Shown: piece after piece, positions 26,116 to 36,201 of the stretch
How the letters are laid out: every line of letters starts with the position of its first letter
Position numbering within the stretch: position 1 is the first letter of the stretch
Assembly (NCBI RefSeq): GCF_015482585.1
Contig: NZ_CP049742.1
Location: 1,946,001 to 2,010,000, forward strand
From: Mangrovibacillus cuniculi
GTDB lineage: Bacteria > Bacillota > Bacilli > Bacillales > R1DC41
Reading direction: 5' to 3'
Length of the DNA stretch: 64,000 bases
Position numbers and translations under genes: made by a program
The notes under the pieces: generated by a model
What the model was told of the DNA's origin: nothing
The model's database searches: none
The model's input: only the letters and a program-made list of their open reading frames with translations

Positions 26116-27216
26116 TCAACTAATTGCTTTGGAAGGGCGAATGATTGGCTTAATTATTCGTTTAAATACATTTCTGTAAGCAAGACCATTCCAATAGAAG
26201 AAGTAACTCTCAAAGCCACCTTTTTTTAACACAGCCTTAGCCAATTTCTTGACGTGAGCCTGTTGTTCCACTTTTTGATCTGATAGATAAATTCCGACAA
26301 TACCTCTATGAATCATCTGATGGAAACGCGCCTCTGGAAGTTGATTAATCGCTATATCAGCTTCCTCCATAAAATGCACTATTCTTTTAAACATTGTCTC
26401 TTGATCTGGGTAATACGTACAGAAATTTAAATCTCCGCCCTCGATGTCCTCTTGTTGATCAATAACATAATCTAATAGAATGTGGACTCCTTGAACGTAC
26501 GGAAAATACCCATTCATTATGCGCTTTGCTGTTTCCCTCGTAAAGTCAGTTTGATGAGCATGTGCAACCAATGAAAAAATACCAAGCGTGGAACCACTAC
26601 ATGCCGAAAATTCATGCCAGCCCATTTCTGGAAGATCTGATACATGTTTGTTATGCCAATTTTGCAAACGTGGCACCCGTTCCTCGTGCGCAACATGTTT
26701 ATGTATTTGTAAGTCACAATAATAACTGCACAAAGTATGGAGGTAACCCTTTATTATTGGATAATTAGGAAGTTGTTCAAGCGTATTTTGACAAGTTTTC
26801 ACCAAATCAGCTAAATATCCTCCATCTTCTTGCTCTGCACGATACCTATAATACCGTTGAATAGGAGCACCCGGTGTCAATGCATCTTTCATCGATTGAT
26901 GAAGCGCAGCAAAGTCTTTTGGGTCTAATGAGGTACTTCGATCACAAAGATTATCTAAGTAATCACTGATTGTTTGATAAGCAACAATAAACGATATTAT
27001 TGGTTCTTTTGCGTGTATGGAAACTAAAGCTAAAATACCCCCACCTTCACAGTGAAATGTTTTATCTTCAATACTCGCTAATGCTTGGGAGCGTAATTCT
27101 TTATCGGGAATTAGATGAGCTCTATTCTTCCAAGTTCTAATCTCATGATGTACATAAGGCAATACATGACGATAAATCTTTGCCATTAAAGTAAATGGCT
27201 GTGTAGGGGTTTTCAT
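26116..27216 (-). CDS. ytpB: Tetraprenyl-beta-curcumene synthase YtpB (DUF2600)
   Basis: 366 residues, matching B. subtilis YtpB (367). YQTISDYLDNLCDRSTSLDPKD is the Asp-rich region of this large terpene synthase family, which cyclises the C35 prenyl diphosphate to tetraprenyl-beta-curcumene, the precursor of sesquarterpenes (baciterpenols) found in spores. A second acidic region is DYVIDQQEDIEGGDLNFC. It is followed on the same strand, after a 16-bp gap, by ytpA upstream in transcription, as in B. subtilis. Confidence 0.9.
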   Translation of the reverse strand: MKTPTQPFTLMAKIYRHVLPYVHHEIRTWKNRAHLIPDKELRSQALASIEDKTFHCEGGGILALVSIHAKEPIISFIVAYQTISDYLDNLCDRSTSLDPKDFAALHQSMKDALTPGAPIQRYYRYRAEQEDGGYLADLVKTCQNTLEQLPNYPIIKGYLHTLCSYYCDLQIHKHVAHEERVPRLQNWHNKHVSDLPEMGWHEFSACSGSTLGIFSLVAHAHQTDFTRETAKRIMNGYFPYVQGVHILLDYVIDQQEDIEGGDLNFCTYYPDQETMFKRIVHFMEEADIAINQLPEARFHQMIHRGIVGIYLSDQKVEQQAHVKKLAKAVLKKGGFESYFFYWNGLAYRNVFKRIIKPIIRPSKAIS

Positions 27217-27232
27217 CTTTGTTCTCCTTTCC

Positions 27233-28039
27233 TTAATCTACTACGTATCCTAATAATTTTAGCTGTGTACGAACAAATTGTTCTGCATACATAAATACGT
27301 CTTCCCGCTCTGGCTCATTAAAGATTTCATGATATAAGTTCGGCCATTCTTTAAAATGAAGATCTGAACCTCTTAGCTGGTAAAACCACTCTTTCACAAG
27401 ATCTTTATTTACAACTTGATCATCCCCAGCCTGCATTAGAAAAATAGGGATATCCTGTGTTTCTTGAATCTGTTCAAAAGCTATACCTATTGTCTTCACT
27501 AATTCTTGATACCATCTAACGGAAACTTTTGTTATATATAAAGAATCATTTGCTTCGAGTTCTTTTACTATTTGATTTCTAGTAGCCATGTCTAAAGTTA
27601 ATCCTGTTTTAAACTTTAATGTTGGAGAAAGAACATTTAGTCCTTTGGCCATAAGCTTTAGAAAGTTTGGTGGTTGTTGAATTAAGCCTAAGCAAGGAGA
27701 TGATAAAATAACACCTGCTACATTCAGCTTTGATGTTTGTAACAAACGAATAGTAACTAATCCCCCCATACTATGACCTAACAAGAATACTGGCACTTCA
27801 AACTGATAAGCTGCTTGCAACCACTGTTCAACTTCGTCTAAATATTGTTGAAAGGAGTCAATGTGTCCACGATCCGACCTAGACTTAGCACCTTGACCAG
27901 GCAAGTCGCCCATGACAACGTGATAACCTGATGAACGCCACATTTCAATGAGCCAGCTATATCTACCGTGATGCTCCATTGCACCGTGTACAATCACCAC
28001 AACGCCTTTAGGATTTCCTTCCGTTTCCCATTTCCACAT
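27233..28039 (-). CDS. ytpA: Alpha/beta hydrolase, lysophospholipase YtpA
   Basis: 268 residues. VVIVHGAMEHHGRYSWLIEM is the oxyanion region, and the nucleophile elbow is GHSMGG. Asp in LMQAGDDQVVN and His in LYHEIFNEPER complete the triad. B. subtilis YtpA (259 residues) makes the phospholipid antibiotic bacilysocin from phosphatidylglycerol; the same activity is inferred here. I chose ATG 28039 (MWKWETEG), which matches the B. subtilis start; the frame to 28150 crosses into the divergent ytoA promoter. First gene of the ytpA-ytpB unit. Confidence 0.88.
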   Translation of the reverse strand: MWKWETEGNPKGVVVIVHGAMEHHGRYSWLIEMWRSSGYHVVMGDLPGQGAKSRSDRGHIDSFQQYLDEVEQWLQAAYQFEVPVFLLGHSMGGLVTIRLLQTSKLNVAGVILSSPCLGLIQQPPNFLKLMAKGLNVLSPTLKFKTGLTLDMATRNQIVKELEANDSLYITKVSVRWYQELVKTIGIAFEQIQETQDIPIFLMQAGDDQVVNKDLVKEWFYQLRGSDLHFKEWPNLYHEIFNEPEREDVFMYAEQFVRTQLKLLGYVVD

Positions 28040-28148
28040 ATTTATCACCATTCCTCTTTCCACAATAAAACTTATCATACACGTAAATAATTTAAATAGC
28101 CAAACTTTAACTGATATACTTATAGTACATAAAAAAGGAGGGAAATTC

Positions 28149-28676
28149 ATGTTATATCCTTATCTAGATAAGTATCCCCAAATCGCTGAATCCGCCTTTA
28201 TCGCCGATTACGTTACTATTTCAGGGGATGTTACAATCGGGGAAGAATCAACTGTTTGGTTCCAAACCGTTATTCGTGGAGACGTTTCTCCAACCATTAT
28301 AGGGAATAAAGTAAATATTCAAGATTTGTGTTGTTTACACCAAAGCCCAAAATTTCCATTAATCATTGAAGATGAAGTAACGGTTGGACATCAAGTGACG
28401 CTCCATAGTTGTCACATTAAAGAAGGTGCCTTAATAGGAATGGGCTCCATTATTCTTGATGGAGCAGAGATTGGGGAAGGTGCTTTTATAGGAGCAGGTA
28501 GTTTGGTTCCTCCTGGAAAAGTCATCCCTCCGAATACGTTAGCCCTTGGAAGACCTGCAAAAGTCATTCGTGAACTTACAGAAGATGATAAAAAAGATAT
28601 GAAACGCATTGTCCGTGAATATGCTGAAAAAGGACAGGTATATAAATTGCACCAAAAAAACGCAAGTCGTACATAA
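28149..28676 (+). CDS. ytoA: Left-handed beta-helix protein, gamma carbonic anhydrase family
   Basis: 175 residues of hexapeptide repeats (ITIGEESTV, VRGDVSPTIIG.KVNIQD, GHQVTLHSCHIKEGALIGMGSIILDGAEIGEGAFIGAGSLV). The histidines in LHQSP, VGHQVTLHS and related positions are metal-ligand candidates of the gamma-class carbonic anhydrase-like (YrdA/PaaY) family. Activity is usually unproven in bacterial members. AAAGGAGGG precedes ATG 28149. Divergent from ytpA. Confidence 0.85.
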   Translation: MLYPYLDKYPQIAESAFIADYVTISGDVTIGEESTVWFQTVIRGDVSPTIIGNKVNIQDLCCLHQSPKFPLIIEDEVTVGHQVTLHSCHIKEGALIGMGSIILDGAEIGEGAFIGAGSLVPPGKVIPPNTLALGRPAKVIRELTEDDKKDMKRIVREYAEKGQVYKLHQKNASRT

Positions 28677-28776
28677 AGGTATCCTTCGATGCCAATGCTC
28701 TCCATTGGCATCGATTCTATCATTGGTTGCAGTAATCCATACCTTTTCGCAACATAGTATGAAAGGGCGTGTAGTA

Positions 28777-29517
28777 ATGAAAAAGCCATTATTACTAGTA
28801 AGTATAATCACAACTAGCAGCTTTTTATTCTACTATACTGTAGAAAACTCTTTTTCCCCCTTACCCCAACCAACATTCTCAGATGTAGATTATGAAGTCA
28901 TAAAATTAGCTCCAAATGTATTGTTAGATGCTCCACTTATAAAACAAATGCCTGAATTACCTAGAGGTTGTGAGGTAACCAGCCTTGCTATGCTTCTTCA
29001 GCACGCTGGTGTGTCCGTTAACAAACTAACTCTTGCTGCGGAAATCCAGAAAGATCCAACACCTAAATTCGTAAAAGATGGAAAAACGTACTTTGGCAAC
29101 CCACAAGTAGGGTTTGTTGGAAATATGTACACCTTCTCTAAACCAGGATACGGAGTGTATAGTAAACCGATTTCTGACCTAGCAGAAAAATATTTGCCAG
29201 GGAAAATAGTTAATCTGTCCAATCGTTCCTTTAAAGAGCTTCAACTGTCTTTAACACTTGGAAAGCCAGTTTGGGTTGTATCGAATGTAACCTTTGCACC
29301 ATTAAGTGATCGATATTTCCACACCTGGCATCATACTGATGGTAGTTCCACAAAGATTACAATGAAGGAACACTCTGTTCTATTAACGGGTTATGATGAT
29401 AAATTTATCTACTTTAATGACCCTTTGTCAGGTAAAAAACATGAAAAAGCACCCATAAAAGACTTTATCTCTTCCTGGGTGCAAATGGGGTCTCATGCGA
29501 TTTCTTATTTAGATTGA
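28777..29517 (+). CDS. Secreted C39-type (C39_2) cysteine peptidase-like protein
   Basis: 246 residues. The N-terminus MKKPLLLVSIITTSSFLFYY is a signal peptide or membrane anchor. The mature part begins LDAPLIKQMPELPRGCEVTSLAMLL with the putative catalytic Cys, continues to His in KEHSVLLTGYDD and Asp in FNDPLSGKK, the order of the papain-like C39_2 family (YvpB-like). Substrate unknown; a cell-wall or surface role is inference. ATG 28777 follows AAAGGGCG; the frame opening at 28609 overlaps ytoA. It runs convergently into asnB, overlapping its 3' end by 13 bp. Confidence 0.82.
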   Translation: MKKPLLLVSIITTSSFLFYYTVENSFSPLPQPTFSDVDYEVIKLAPNVLLDAPLIKQMPELPRGCEVTSLAMLLQHAGVSVNKLTLAAEIQKDPTPKFVKDGKTYFGNPQVGFVGNMYTFSKPGYGVYSKPISDLAEKYLPGKIVNLSNRSFKELQLSLTLGKPVWVVSNVTFAPLSDRYFHTWHHTDGSSTKITMKEHSVLLTGYDDKFIYFNDPLSGKKHEKAPIKDFISSWVQMGSHAISYLD

Positions 29518-31409
29518 AGAGTCTCTAAAGAATCTCCTAGAAGTGCAACTTTTGATGTAGGGGACCCTTCTATATAAACTTGGTGCCACGTCATGAACAC
29601 TAACACTGTCCATATTTTTCTACTATGATCTGCGTGGCCCCTGCAATGCTCTTCTAATAATCTTCTTACAAATTGTTTATTTATTAAATGCTCTGTTTGA
29701 CTATCAATTATTAACTGATTTGCCCAGTCATATAGTTCGTGCTTTAGCCAGTGTCTGATTGGCACTGGAAAACCTAACTTTTTACGATGTAATACATGAT
29801 TGGGAACAATTCCTTCAGCGGCTAAACGAAGAATATGTTTTGTCGTACCATTTGCAATTTTCAAGTCTGCTGGAATGGTAGATGCCACTTTCATTACTTC
29901 CTTATCTAAGAAAGGAACACGTAATTCCAGAGAATTCGCCATTGTCATTTTATCTGCTTTTTGTAAAATATCCCCTCGCATCCAAGTATAAAGATCAATT
30001 AGTTGCATTGTTTCTACCGGACTATTCCCCGATGCTTCTTGATAGATTGGATTCGTAATGTCTTTAAAATGTATGCTTCTTTGATAGGTATATAAAAGCT
30101 CTTGCTTCTCTTTTTCCGAAAACATTTTTGCGTTTCCGATATATCGATCTTGAAGTGGCGTAACACCTCGCTCTAAGAAACTCTTTCCTTTTATACCTTC
30201 TGGTAAGACATTAGCTAACGAACGCAAAATGCTATGTCCGATCTTTGGAATTTTAGTAAAGATATTCAGAGACACAGGTTCTCTATAAATATTATATCCC
30301 CCAAATAGTTCATCTGCACCTTCTCCTGAAAGTACTACCGTTACTTGTTTCCTAGCTTCCTTGGCAACAAAATATAGCGGTACACATGCAGGATCTGCTA
30401 ACGGTTCATCTAGGTACCACATAATTTGTGGTAGAGCAGCAATGTATTCGTCTGCTGATATATATTTATGATAATTCTCTACACCTAAGGCTTCAGCTGT
30501 TTCTTTCGCCACATCAATTTCGCTAAATCCTTCTCTAGAAAAACCAACAGAAAAGGTTTTTATCTCCGGATTTACTTCTTTTGCTAAAGAAACGATAAAA
30601 GAGGAATCTATGCCCCCAGATAAAAAGGAACCAACTGGTACATCACTTCTCATATGTTTCTCAACAGAATCACGAAGAACGTATCGAATTTCATTTATCC
30701 AATCCTTAGATGAATCTTGTAGTGGTTGAAAACTCGGTTTCCAATAAGTATTAACTTCTAAGCGTTTACCTAATTTCTTTTCAAAGTAGTGTCCAGGCGG
30801 AAATCTCTTTATCTCCTTAAAGCTACTAAATGGCTCAGGAACATACTGGAAAGTCAAATAATGCTGAAGTGCTACTTCATCTAACGCTGGCTCTTTGAAC
30901 AATTGATCCAACGATTTTCTTTCACTGCTAAAATACGTTTCACCTTCTAGCTCAGCGTAATACATAGGCTTTATGCCAAAATGATCACGTGCGCCAAATA
31001 ATACTTTTTCTTCTTTATCCCATATGATAAAAGCAAACATCCCACGCAAGTGGTGAACGACATCTTTTCTATATTTTTGATATAATGCTAAAATTACTTC
31101 TGTATCAGACTGAGTCTCAAAGCAAGTTCCTTCACTTTGTAAGTGTTCCCTAAGTTCAACGTGGTTGTAAATCTCCCCATTAAAGATAATCCAGTATCGC
31201 TGGTCCTCAAATGAAAGAGGTTGATGCCCTGCTTCCACATCAATGATACTTAGTCTTCTAAAACCAAATCGAACGTGTTCATCTTGAAAGTACCCTTCAT
31301 CGTCTGGTCCACGATGTTCTATCAACTTGTTTTTTTTAGTAAATTCAGCAAATCCTTTATGCATATCATCAAACTTGTCGTCTCGAATATATCCTAAGAA
31401 ACCACACAT
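29505..31409 (-). CDS. asnB: Asparagine synthetase (glutamine-hydrolysing) AsnB
   Basis: 634 residues. Ntn-type glutaminase with catalytic Cys2 (MCGFLGYI) followed by the ATP-dependent synthetase domain with the PP-loop SFLSGGIDSS and EGADELFGGY. Converts aspartate to asparagine with glutamine as nitrogen donor. B. subtilis AsnB (632 residues) is reported to amidate diaminopimelate of peptidoglycan, so a cell-wall role is possible. The start at 31409 is fixed by the need for Cys2; GGGGTG lies upstream. It lies between convergent C39 peptidase and upstream metK, in the B. subtilis order. Confidence 0.95.
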   Translation of the reverse strand: MCGFLGYIRDDKFDDMHKGFAEFTKKNKLIEHRGPDDEGYFQDEHVRFGFRRLSIIDVEAGHQPLSFEDQRYWIIFNGEIYNHVELREHLQSEGTCFETQSDTEVILALYQKYRKDVVHHLRGMFAFIIWDKEEKVLFGARDHFGIKPMYYAELEGETYFSSERKSLDQLFKEPALDEVALQHYLTFQYVPEPFSSFKEIKRFPPGHYFEKKLGKRLEVNTYWKPSFQPLQDSSKDWINEIRYVLRDSVEKHMRSDVPVGSFLSGGIDSSFIVSLAKEVNPEIKTFSVGFSREGFSEIDVAKETAEALGVENYHKYISADEYIAALPQIMWYLDEPLADPACVPLYFVAKEARKQVTVVLSGEGADELFGGYNIYREPVSLNIFTKIPKIGHSILRSLANVLPEGIKGKSFLERGVTPLQDRYIGNAKMFSEKEKQELLYTYQRSIHFKDITNPIYQEASGNSPVETMQLIDLYTWMRGDILQKADKMTMANSLELRVPFLDKEVMKVASTIPADLKIANGTTKHILRLAAEGIVPNHVLHRKKLGFPVPIRHWLKHELYDWANQLIIDSQTEHLINKQFVRRLLEEHCRGHADHSRKIWTVLVFMTWHQVYIEGSPTSKVALLGDSLETLQSK

Positions 31410-31532
31410 ACCATACACCCCAAATCCTTCTTTTAACGACACATAAATGTAATCCTTACTTCTTTGAATAAGACGTAAATATTACAGAAATGTTACATAA
31501 AAGTTGTGATGTATGTATTATTTACCAAATCA

Positions 31533-31565
31533 ATGAAAAAAAGACACCTCAAAGGGTGTCTTTTC
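31533..31565 (-). terminator. Intrinsic terminator of metK
   Basis: AAAGACACCC-TTTGA-GGTGTCTTTTTTT on the minus strand, right after the metK stop. Confidence 0.92.
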
Positions 31566-31567
31566 CA

Positions 31568-32770
31568 TTATGCGTTTGCAACAGATGCTTTAATTAATGC
31601 AGCTTTGTCTGTACGCTCCCAAGGAAGGTTCAGATCATTACGTCCAAAGTGTCCGTAAGCAGCAGTTTGCTTGTAGATAGGACGACGTAGGTCTAACATT
31701 TTGATGATTCCAGCTGGACGAAGGTCGAAGTGCTCACGAACTGCATCAATTAGTGTCTCTTCATCAGCAGTACCAGTACCGAATGTATCAATAGAGATAG
31801 AAACTGGTTGAGCTACTCCAATTGCGTATGCAAGTTGAACTTCACATTTGTCAGCAAGACCAGCGGCAACGATATTTTTCGCAACATAACGAGCAGCATA
31901 TGCAGCAGAACGGTCAACTTTCGTTGCGTCCTTACCAGAGAATGCTCCACCACCGTGACGAGCATATCCACCGTACGTATCAACGATGATTTTACGTCCT
32001 GTTAGACCAGCATCCCCTTGAGGTCCACCGATTACGAAGCGACCTGTTGGGTTAATGAAGTATTTTGTTTGTTCATCAATTAGCTCAGTAGGTACCACTG
32101 GCTCAATAACGAATTCCTTTAGGTTACGTTGAATTTGATCAAGCGTAACTTCTGGATGATGTTGAGTTGAGATAACGATTGTATCAATACGAACAGGATT
32201 GTTGTTCTCATCATATTCAACCGTTACTTGTGTTTTACCATCTGGACGTAAGTAAGGAAGAATATCCTCTTTACGAACTTCTGTTAAGCGACGAGCAAGT
32301 TTGTGCGCTAAAGAGATTGGTAAAGGCATAAGCTCTTTTGTTTCGTTACAAGCATAACCAAACATTAACCCTTGGTCTCCAGCTCCAATTGCTTCAATTT
32401 CTTCGTCAGACATTTGTCCTTCACGAGATTCTAAAGCTTGGTCAACACCCATCGCGATGTCAGCAGATTGCTCATCGATAGAAGTTAAAACTGCACAAGT
32501 TTCTGCATCGAAACCATATTTCGCACGTGTGTAACCAATTTCTTTAATTGTTTCACGTACAATTTTAGGAATATCAACATAAGTAGAAGTTGTAATCTCT
32601 CCAGATACAAGTACTAAACCAGTTGTTACAGATGTCTCACATGCTACACGAGCGTTAGCATCTTTCGCTAAGATAGCATCTAGAATTGAGTCAGAGATTT
32701 GATCACAGATTTTATCAGGATGTCCTTCTGTTACTGACTCAGACGTGAATAAGTGACGTTTCTTTGTCAT
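31568..32770 (-). CDS. metK: S-adenosylmethionine synthetase
   Basis: 400 residues, same as B. subtilis Met[20 protein letters not shown] (ATP and substrate site), [12 protein letters not shown] and [20 protein letters not shown] (P-loop-like phosphate site) are all present. Makes SAM from methionine and ATP. AGGAGG precedes ATG 32770. Its leader is an S-box riboswitch, so excess SAM should stop its own synthesis. SAM feeds the methyl cycle in which luxS (8 kb away) acts. Confidence 0.98.
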   Translation of the reverse strand: MTKKRHLFTSESVTEGHPDKICDQISDSILDAILAKDANARVACETSVTTGLVLVSGEITTSTYVDIPKIVRETIKEIGYTRAKYGFDAETCAVLTSIDEQSADIAMGVDQALESREGQMSDEEIEAIGAGDQGLMFGYACNETKELMPLPISLAHKLARRLTEVRKEDILPYLRPDGKTQVTVEYDENNNPVRIDTIVISTQHHPEVTLDQIQRNLKEFVIEPVVPTELIDEQTKYFINPTGRFVIGGPQGDAGLTGRKIIVDTYGGYARHGGGAFSGKDATKVDRSAAYAARYVAKNIVAAGLADKCEVQLAYAIGVAQPVSISIDTFGTGTADEETLIDAVREHFDLRPAGIIKMLDLRRPIYKQTAAYGHFGRNDLNLPWERTDKAALIKASVANA

Positions 32771-32929
32771 GGGGTTTCCTCCTAAAGTTCGCTTCCAGGT
32801 GTGGAAACGTTAATAATCACGGTACTCATGTCCTTCAGTAGTATGGGGAAAGATGCAATAACTATATACGCATCTGTAATTGATTCGACTACCGGACTTT
32901 GGCAAACCTTTGCTACATATATAAGGAAA

Positions 32930-32966
32930 CTCGATAATCATGAGCTATATCCCGTAACAAAAAAAA
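32930..32966 (-). repeat. Degenerate twin-hairpin element in metK leader
   Basis: Minus strand: T8 from the S-box terminator runs into TTGTTACGGGATATAG, then CTCATGATTATCGAG. The GTTACG start and a CTCAT..ATCGAG pattern recall family 2, but the second arm of hairpin I is lost. Confidence 0.4.
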
Positions 32967-33153
32967 CCCTTCTATCATGAGAGAAAGGTGGTTACCGAAG
33001 CCTTTCACTCTTATCGTTCAAGGGGCCGAAGATGTTCTTCTGCACAAGCCTTGCCAGGTTAAGCACCTTTGTTTTATACAAATAATTCTGTTGTATGAAA
33101 CAGGTTGCTGGGTTTCATAGGGCCTGCCCCTCCACCAACTCAGGATAAGAGTA
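32959..33153 (-). promoter_or_regulatory. SAM-I (S-box) riboswitch with terminator, metK leader
   Basis: Minus strand, in order: CTCTTATCCTGAG, GGTGGAGGGGC, CCTATGAAACCCAGCAACC, AAGGTGCTTAACCTGGCAAGG and GATAAGAGTG, the SAM-I core. An ACCTTTCT..AGAAGGGT hairpin with T8 (ending 32959) is the terminator. SAM binding should favour termination before metK. Confidence 0.95.
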
Positions 33154-33269
33154 TCCGTTCAATGCTAAATCATATCTTTTTACCTTTTTGATGTCAATAG
33201 TTTTAAAGAAAGAACTAGAACCAATTAAAGGCTTAATGTTTTGAACTTTAAAATCAGAAAAAGCATGAA

Positions 33270-33306
33270 CAAATAGTATACACTAATCATATAATTGTGT
33301 TATACT
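33270..33306 (+). promoter_or_regulatory. pckA promoter with CcpN-type operator
   Basis: TGTGTTATACT at 33296-33306 fits the CcpN consensus TRTGHYATAYW at all 11 positions and overlaps the likely -10 box (TATACT). A 9-bp inverted arm, AATAGTATA (33271-33279), mirrors TATACTATT (33301-33309). In B. subtilis CcpN represses pckA and gapB during glycolytic growth. Confidence 0.7.
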
Positions 33307-33345
33307 ATTTAAGAATACTGAAAACGGAAAGGTTGAGTATAAAAT

Positions 33346-34923
33346 ATGGTATCTACATTTGCTTCGTTAAATTCCTTATTAAATAAGAAGTCTACCTACC
33401 ATTCATTGCCTGTAGCAGACTTAGTAGAACATTGTTTACAAAACGGAGAAGCTACTCTTACAAGCACAGGTGCCGTGAGAGCTTTAACTGGTGAGTATAC
33501 TGGGCGTTCACCAGAAGACAAGTTTATCGTTGTAGACAAACTCTCCGAAAAAACGGTTGATTGGGGAAAGGTAAATCAACCCATAACGGAAGACAAATTT
33601 GAACGACTTTATAACGATGTTCTTACTTACTTAGATGCTAAACCATATTTATACCATTTTAATGGCGCTGCTGGCGCACATGTAAGTTATCAAAGTCCTA
33701 TTTCCGTTGTAACAGAAAAAGCTTGGCATAGTCTTTTCTCTCATCAGCTATTTATCAACGAAGTAGCACCAGATGCTGCATTAGAGCCAATAACTGTTAT
33801 CAATGCTTGCGGTTTTAAAGCAAACCCTGCTGTTCACGGAACAAATTCCGAAACATTTATCATTCTTTCTTTATCAGAAAGAATTGTCTTAATTGGTGGA
33901 ACGGAATATGCAGGGGAAATCAAGAAATCCATTTTTTCTGCACTAAATTTCTTTTATCCTTCTATGAATGTCTTTCCTATGCACTGTTCGGCAAATGTAG
34001 GTGCAGAAGGCGACGTATCTTTATTCTTTGGACTTTCCGGTACAGGAAAAACCACCTTATCTGCTGACCCCACTAGAAAGTTAATTGGTGATGATGAGCA
34101 TGGTTGGTCAGCTAGCGGTGTGTTTAATATGGAGGGTGGATGCTACGCTAAATGCATCGGTTTAACGGAAGAAAAAGAACCACAAATTTACCAAGCAATC
34201 CGCTTTGGTTCCGTATTAGAAAATGTTGCTTTGGATGAACAAAAGGTTCCTGACTACAGTAGTAACTTTTATACAGAAAACACTCGTGCTGCGTACAGTT
34301 TGGACGTAATTCCTAACCGAGTACCAACAAGCTATGCTGGTCATCCAAACACAATTATTTTCTTAACTGCAGATGCTTTTGGTGTGTTACCTCCAATCAG
34401 TCGTCTTACAAAGGAGCAGGCAATGTTCCACTTCTTAAGTGGCTACACTTCCAAATTAGCTGGCACTGAACGCGGAGTAACACAGCCAAGAGCAACTTTC
34501 TCTACATGCTTCGGTTCTCCATTCCTTCCGCTTCCAGCTACAGAGTATGCGAAATTACTTGGAGAAAAACTAGACCAACACGACGTAAAAGTATATTTAA
34601 TTAACACTGGTTGGTCCGGTGGAGCGTATGGAGTTGGAAATCGTATCTCTCTAAAATATACACGAATGATGATTCGTGCAGTGATAGAAGGAGAATTAGA
34701 AGGTGTGGAAACTACGGTGGATCCGATTTTCCAAGTATCTGTACCTACACATGTTCCAGGGGTTCCAGACCATGTTCTTCAACCAAAGAAAACATGGGAA
34801 AATGGAGAGGAATATGACATTGCAGCACATCAATTAGCAAAGTCTTTCCATCTAAATTTCAAGAAATTCTCTCATGAGTTACCAGACTTAGCTAGACTTG
34901 GTGGACCGGTAGACGAACTATAA
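33346..34923 (+). CDS. pckA: ATP-dependent phosphoenolpyruvate carboxykinase
   Basis: 525 residues, family length. [12 protein letters not shown] binds substrate, [16 protein letters not shown] is the P-loop, and LIGDDEHGW supplies the Mg/Mn ligands. It converts oxaloacetate to PEP, the first step of gluconeogenesis. The start is at ATG 33346 with a GAAAGGTTGAG stretch upstream. Transcribed alone from a promoter with a CcpN-like operator, so expression should fall during growth on glucose. Divergent from metK. Confidence 0.97.
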   Translation: MVSTFASLNSLLNKKSTYHSLPVADLVEHCLQNGEATLTSTGAVRALTGEYTGRSPEDKFIVVDKLSEKTVDWGKVNQPITEDKFERLYNDVLTYLDAKPYLYHFNGAAGAHVSYQSPISVVTEKAWHSLFSHQLFINEVAPDAALEPITVINACGFKANPAVHGTNSETFIILSLSERIVLIGGTEYAGEIKKSIFSALNFFYPSMNVFPMHCSANVGAEGDVSLFFGLSGTGKTTLSADPTRKLIGDDEHGWSASGVFNMEGGCYAKCIGLTEEKEPQIYQAIRFGSVLENVALDEQKVPDYSSNFYTENTRAAYSLDVIPNRVPTSYAGHPNTIIFLTADAFGVLPPISRLTKEQAMFHFLSGYTSKLAGTERGVTQPRATFSTCFGSPFLPLPATEYAKLLGEKLDQHDVKVYLINTGWSGGAYGVGNRISLKYTRMMIRAVIEGELEGVETTVDPIFQVSVPTHVPGVPDHVLQPKKTWENGEEYDIAAHQLAKSFHLNFKKFSHELPDLARLGGPVDEL

Positions 34924-34931
34924 AGGACTCT

Positions 34932-34988
34932 TGTATGGTCAAACCATATCACTTGGCTAACGATGAATTGTTACTGGTCACGTAACAA
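34932..34988 (-). repeat. Twin-hairpin element (family 2) after pckA
   Basis: The TTGTTAC-TGGTCAC-GTAACAA hairpin (34968-34988) is complete. The second hairpin is degenerate (TATGGTC..ACCATA and CGATGAATTG). It is followed within four bases by the terminator hairpin. Confidence 0.7.
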
Positions 34989-34991
34989 CTA

Positions 34992-35037
34992 AAAACCGCC
35001 AACAACCCTATTTTTGGAGTTGTTGGCGATTTTTTTA
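34992..35037. terminator. Bidirectional terminator between pckA and ytmB
   Basis: CGCCAACAAC pairs with GTTGTTGGCG. T7 follows on the plus strand and TTTTTAG on the minus. Confidence 0.9.
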
Positions 35038-35038
35038 A

Positions 35039-35281
35039 TCAATTAGTAGAATTCAATGCTTTCAACTCATATTGAATTGTTGTAGCATCCTCTTCCCATG
35101 TTTGACGGACTACAACTCCTACTCCAGCTACTTCTCCCTCTTTCGTACGTTTTACTTCGATAGGGATATTTAGAGGGTAAATACGATACCCATCTTTCGT
35201 TAGTTCAAAAAGATTTCCTTCTTGACGAACCTCTTTTCCTTTTGTCACAATCATTGTTTGAAACTCTACAGGCATTCCCAT
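35039..35281 (-). CDS. ytmB: DUF2584 protein YtmB
   Basis: 80 residues, MGMPVEFQTMIVTKGKEVRQ onwards, predicted beta-rich. It matches the small YtmB family found next to pckA in Bacillus. Function unknown. ATG 35281 sits 19 bp after the ytmA stop, so the two form an operon read towards pckA. Confidence 0.8.
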   Translation of the reverse strand: MGMPVEFQTMIVTKGKEVRQEGNLFELTKDGYRIYPLNIPIEVKRTKEGEVAGVGVVVRQTWEEDATTIQYELKALNSTN

Positions 35282-35300
35282 ATTTCCGCCCCCAAATCAT

Positions 35301-36080
35301 CTACTGTTTTTTCATCCATTGTATCATATCTGTCACCGTTCGTTGGTTAACTGCTGGAGGAAAATAGTGCGTATAGGTAGAATAATACCACGTCTCTACG
35401 TGTTTTCCTGCTGCTTTCAAAGATGTTTCTAACTGTTGTGCATGTTCAAATCCAACGTGCTTGTCTTTTTCTCCGTGAATAATTAAAACTGGACAATGTA
35501 TTCCATGAATTGTATGTAATGGTGTACGAAAGTCGTATGGTTTTGGATTCCGATGAGGCGTACCAGACATTACACGTTTCATCATTCTCCTTAAATCAAG
35601 TCTCTCTTCATATGTTTGATACATATTACTTACACCTCCCCAAGTAACAAGGGAACGACAATTCGAAAATTCTAAAGCTGTGAATAATGCCATTACCCCA
35701 CCTCTTGAAAAACCAAACACATGCAGCTGATTTGTATCAACATTTGACTGCAGCTCTAATACCTTATACCCCATAAATGCATCCATGCGATCTTCCCCAC
35801 AGAAGTCCTCTTGTCCCTGTCCTCCCCTGTTCCCACGATAGTAAGGAGCAAATACCACACAACCTTCATGAGCAAACTGAGCAATTCGAGCCGGTCGTAC
35901 CATTCCAACAGATTTTATTCCACCTCTTAAGTATAAAATCCCTGGGAATTTTCCTTCTTTAATTGGTTCAGCTAAAAGTCCTTTCACCTTAAATGGACCT
36001 GAGAGATAAGTTATTTCTGTTAACTGTACATTCGGATTGGGGGAAGGAAATCTTTCTCTATGTAAAATAAGCTCTTTCAT
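35301..36080 (-). CDS. ytmA: Alpha/beta hydrolase YtmA (S9-like peptidase/esterase fold)
   Basis: 259 residues. PGILYLRGGIKSVG is the oxyanion-hole strand, and the nucleophile elbow is FGFSRGG. Asp lies in LIIHGEKDKHVGFEHA and His in YSTYTHYFPPA. The fold matches prolyl-oligopeptidase/dienelactone-hydrolase-like enzymes without a propeller domain; substrate unknown. ATG 36080 follows AAAGGAAG, giving the B. subtilis YtmA length (257); the longer frame to 36119 has no ribosome site. First gene of ytmA-ytmB. Confidence 0.83.
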   Translation of the reverse strand: MKELILHRERFPSPNPNVQLTEITYLSGPFKVKGLLAEPIKEGKFPGILYLRGGIKSVGMVRPARIAQFAHEGCVVFAPYYRGNRGGQGQEDFCGEDRMDAFMGYKVLELQSNVDTNQLHVFGFSRGGVMALFTALEFSNCRSLVTWGGVSNMYQTYEERLDLRRMMKRVMSGTPHRNPKPYDFRTPLHTIHGIHCPVLIIHGEKDKHVGFEHAQQLETSLKAAGKHVETWYYSTYTHYFPPAVNQRTVTDMIQWMKKQ

Positions 36081-36201
36081 CTCGTCTTCCTTTCTCATGT
36101 CAAATAGTATCTTTTCCATAGGCTATCACACATTTTTATGAATTTCATATCTTGATGGTAATGAAGGTTACATCAACCTACTACTAAAGGAGCGAAATGG
36201 T

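Noticed and set aside
28412..28811. Minus-strand frames opposite ytoA and the C39 gene
   Set aside because: Mirror frames of coding sequence without start signals.
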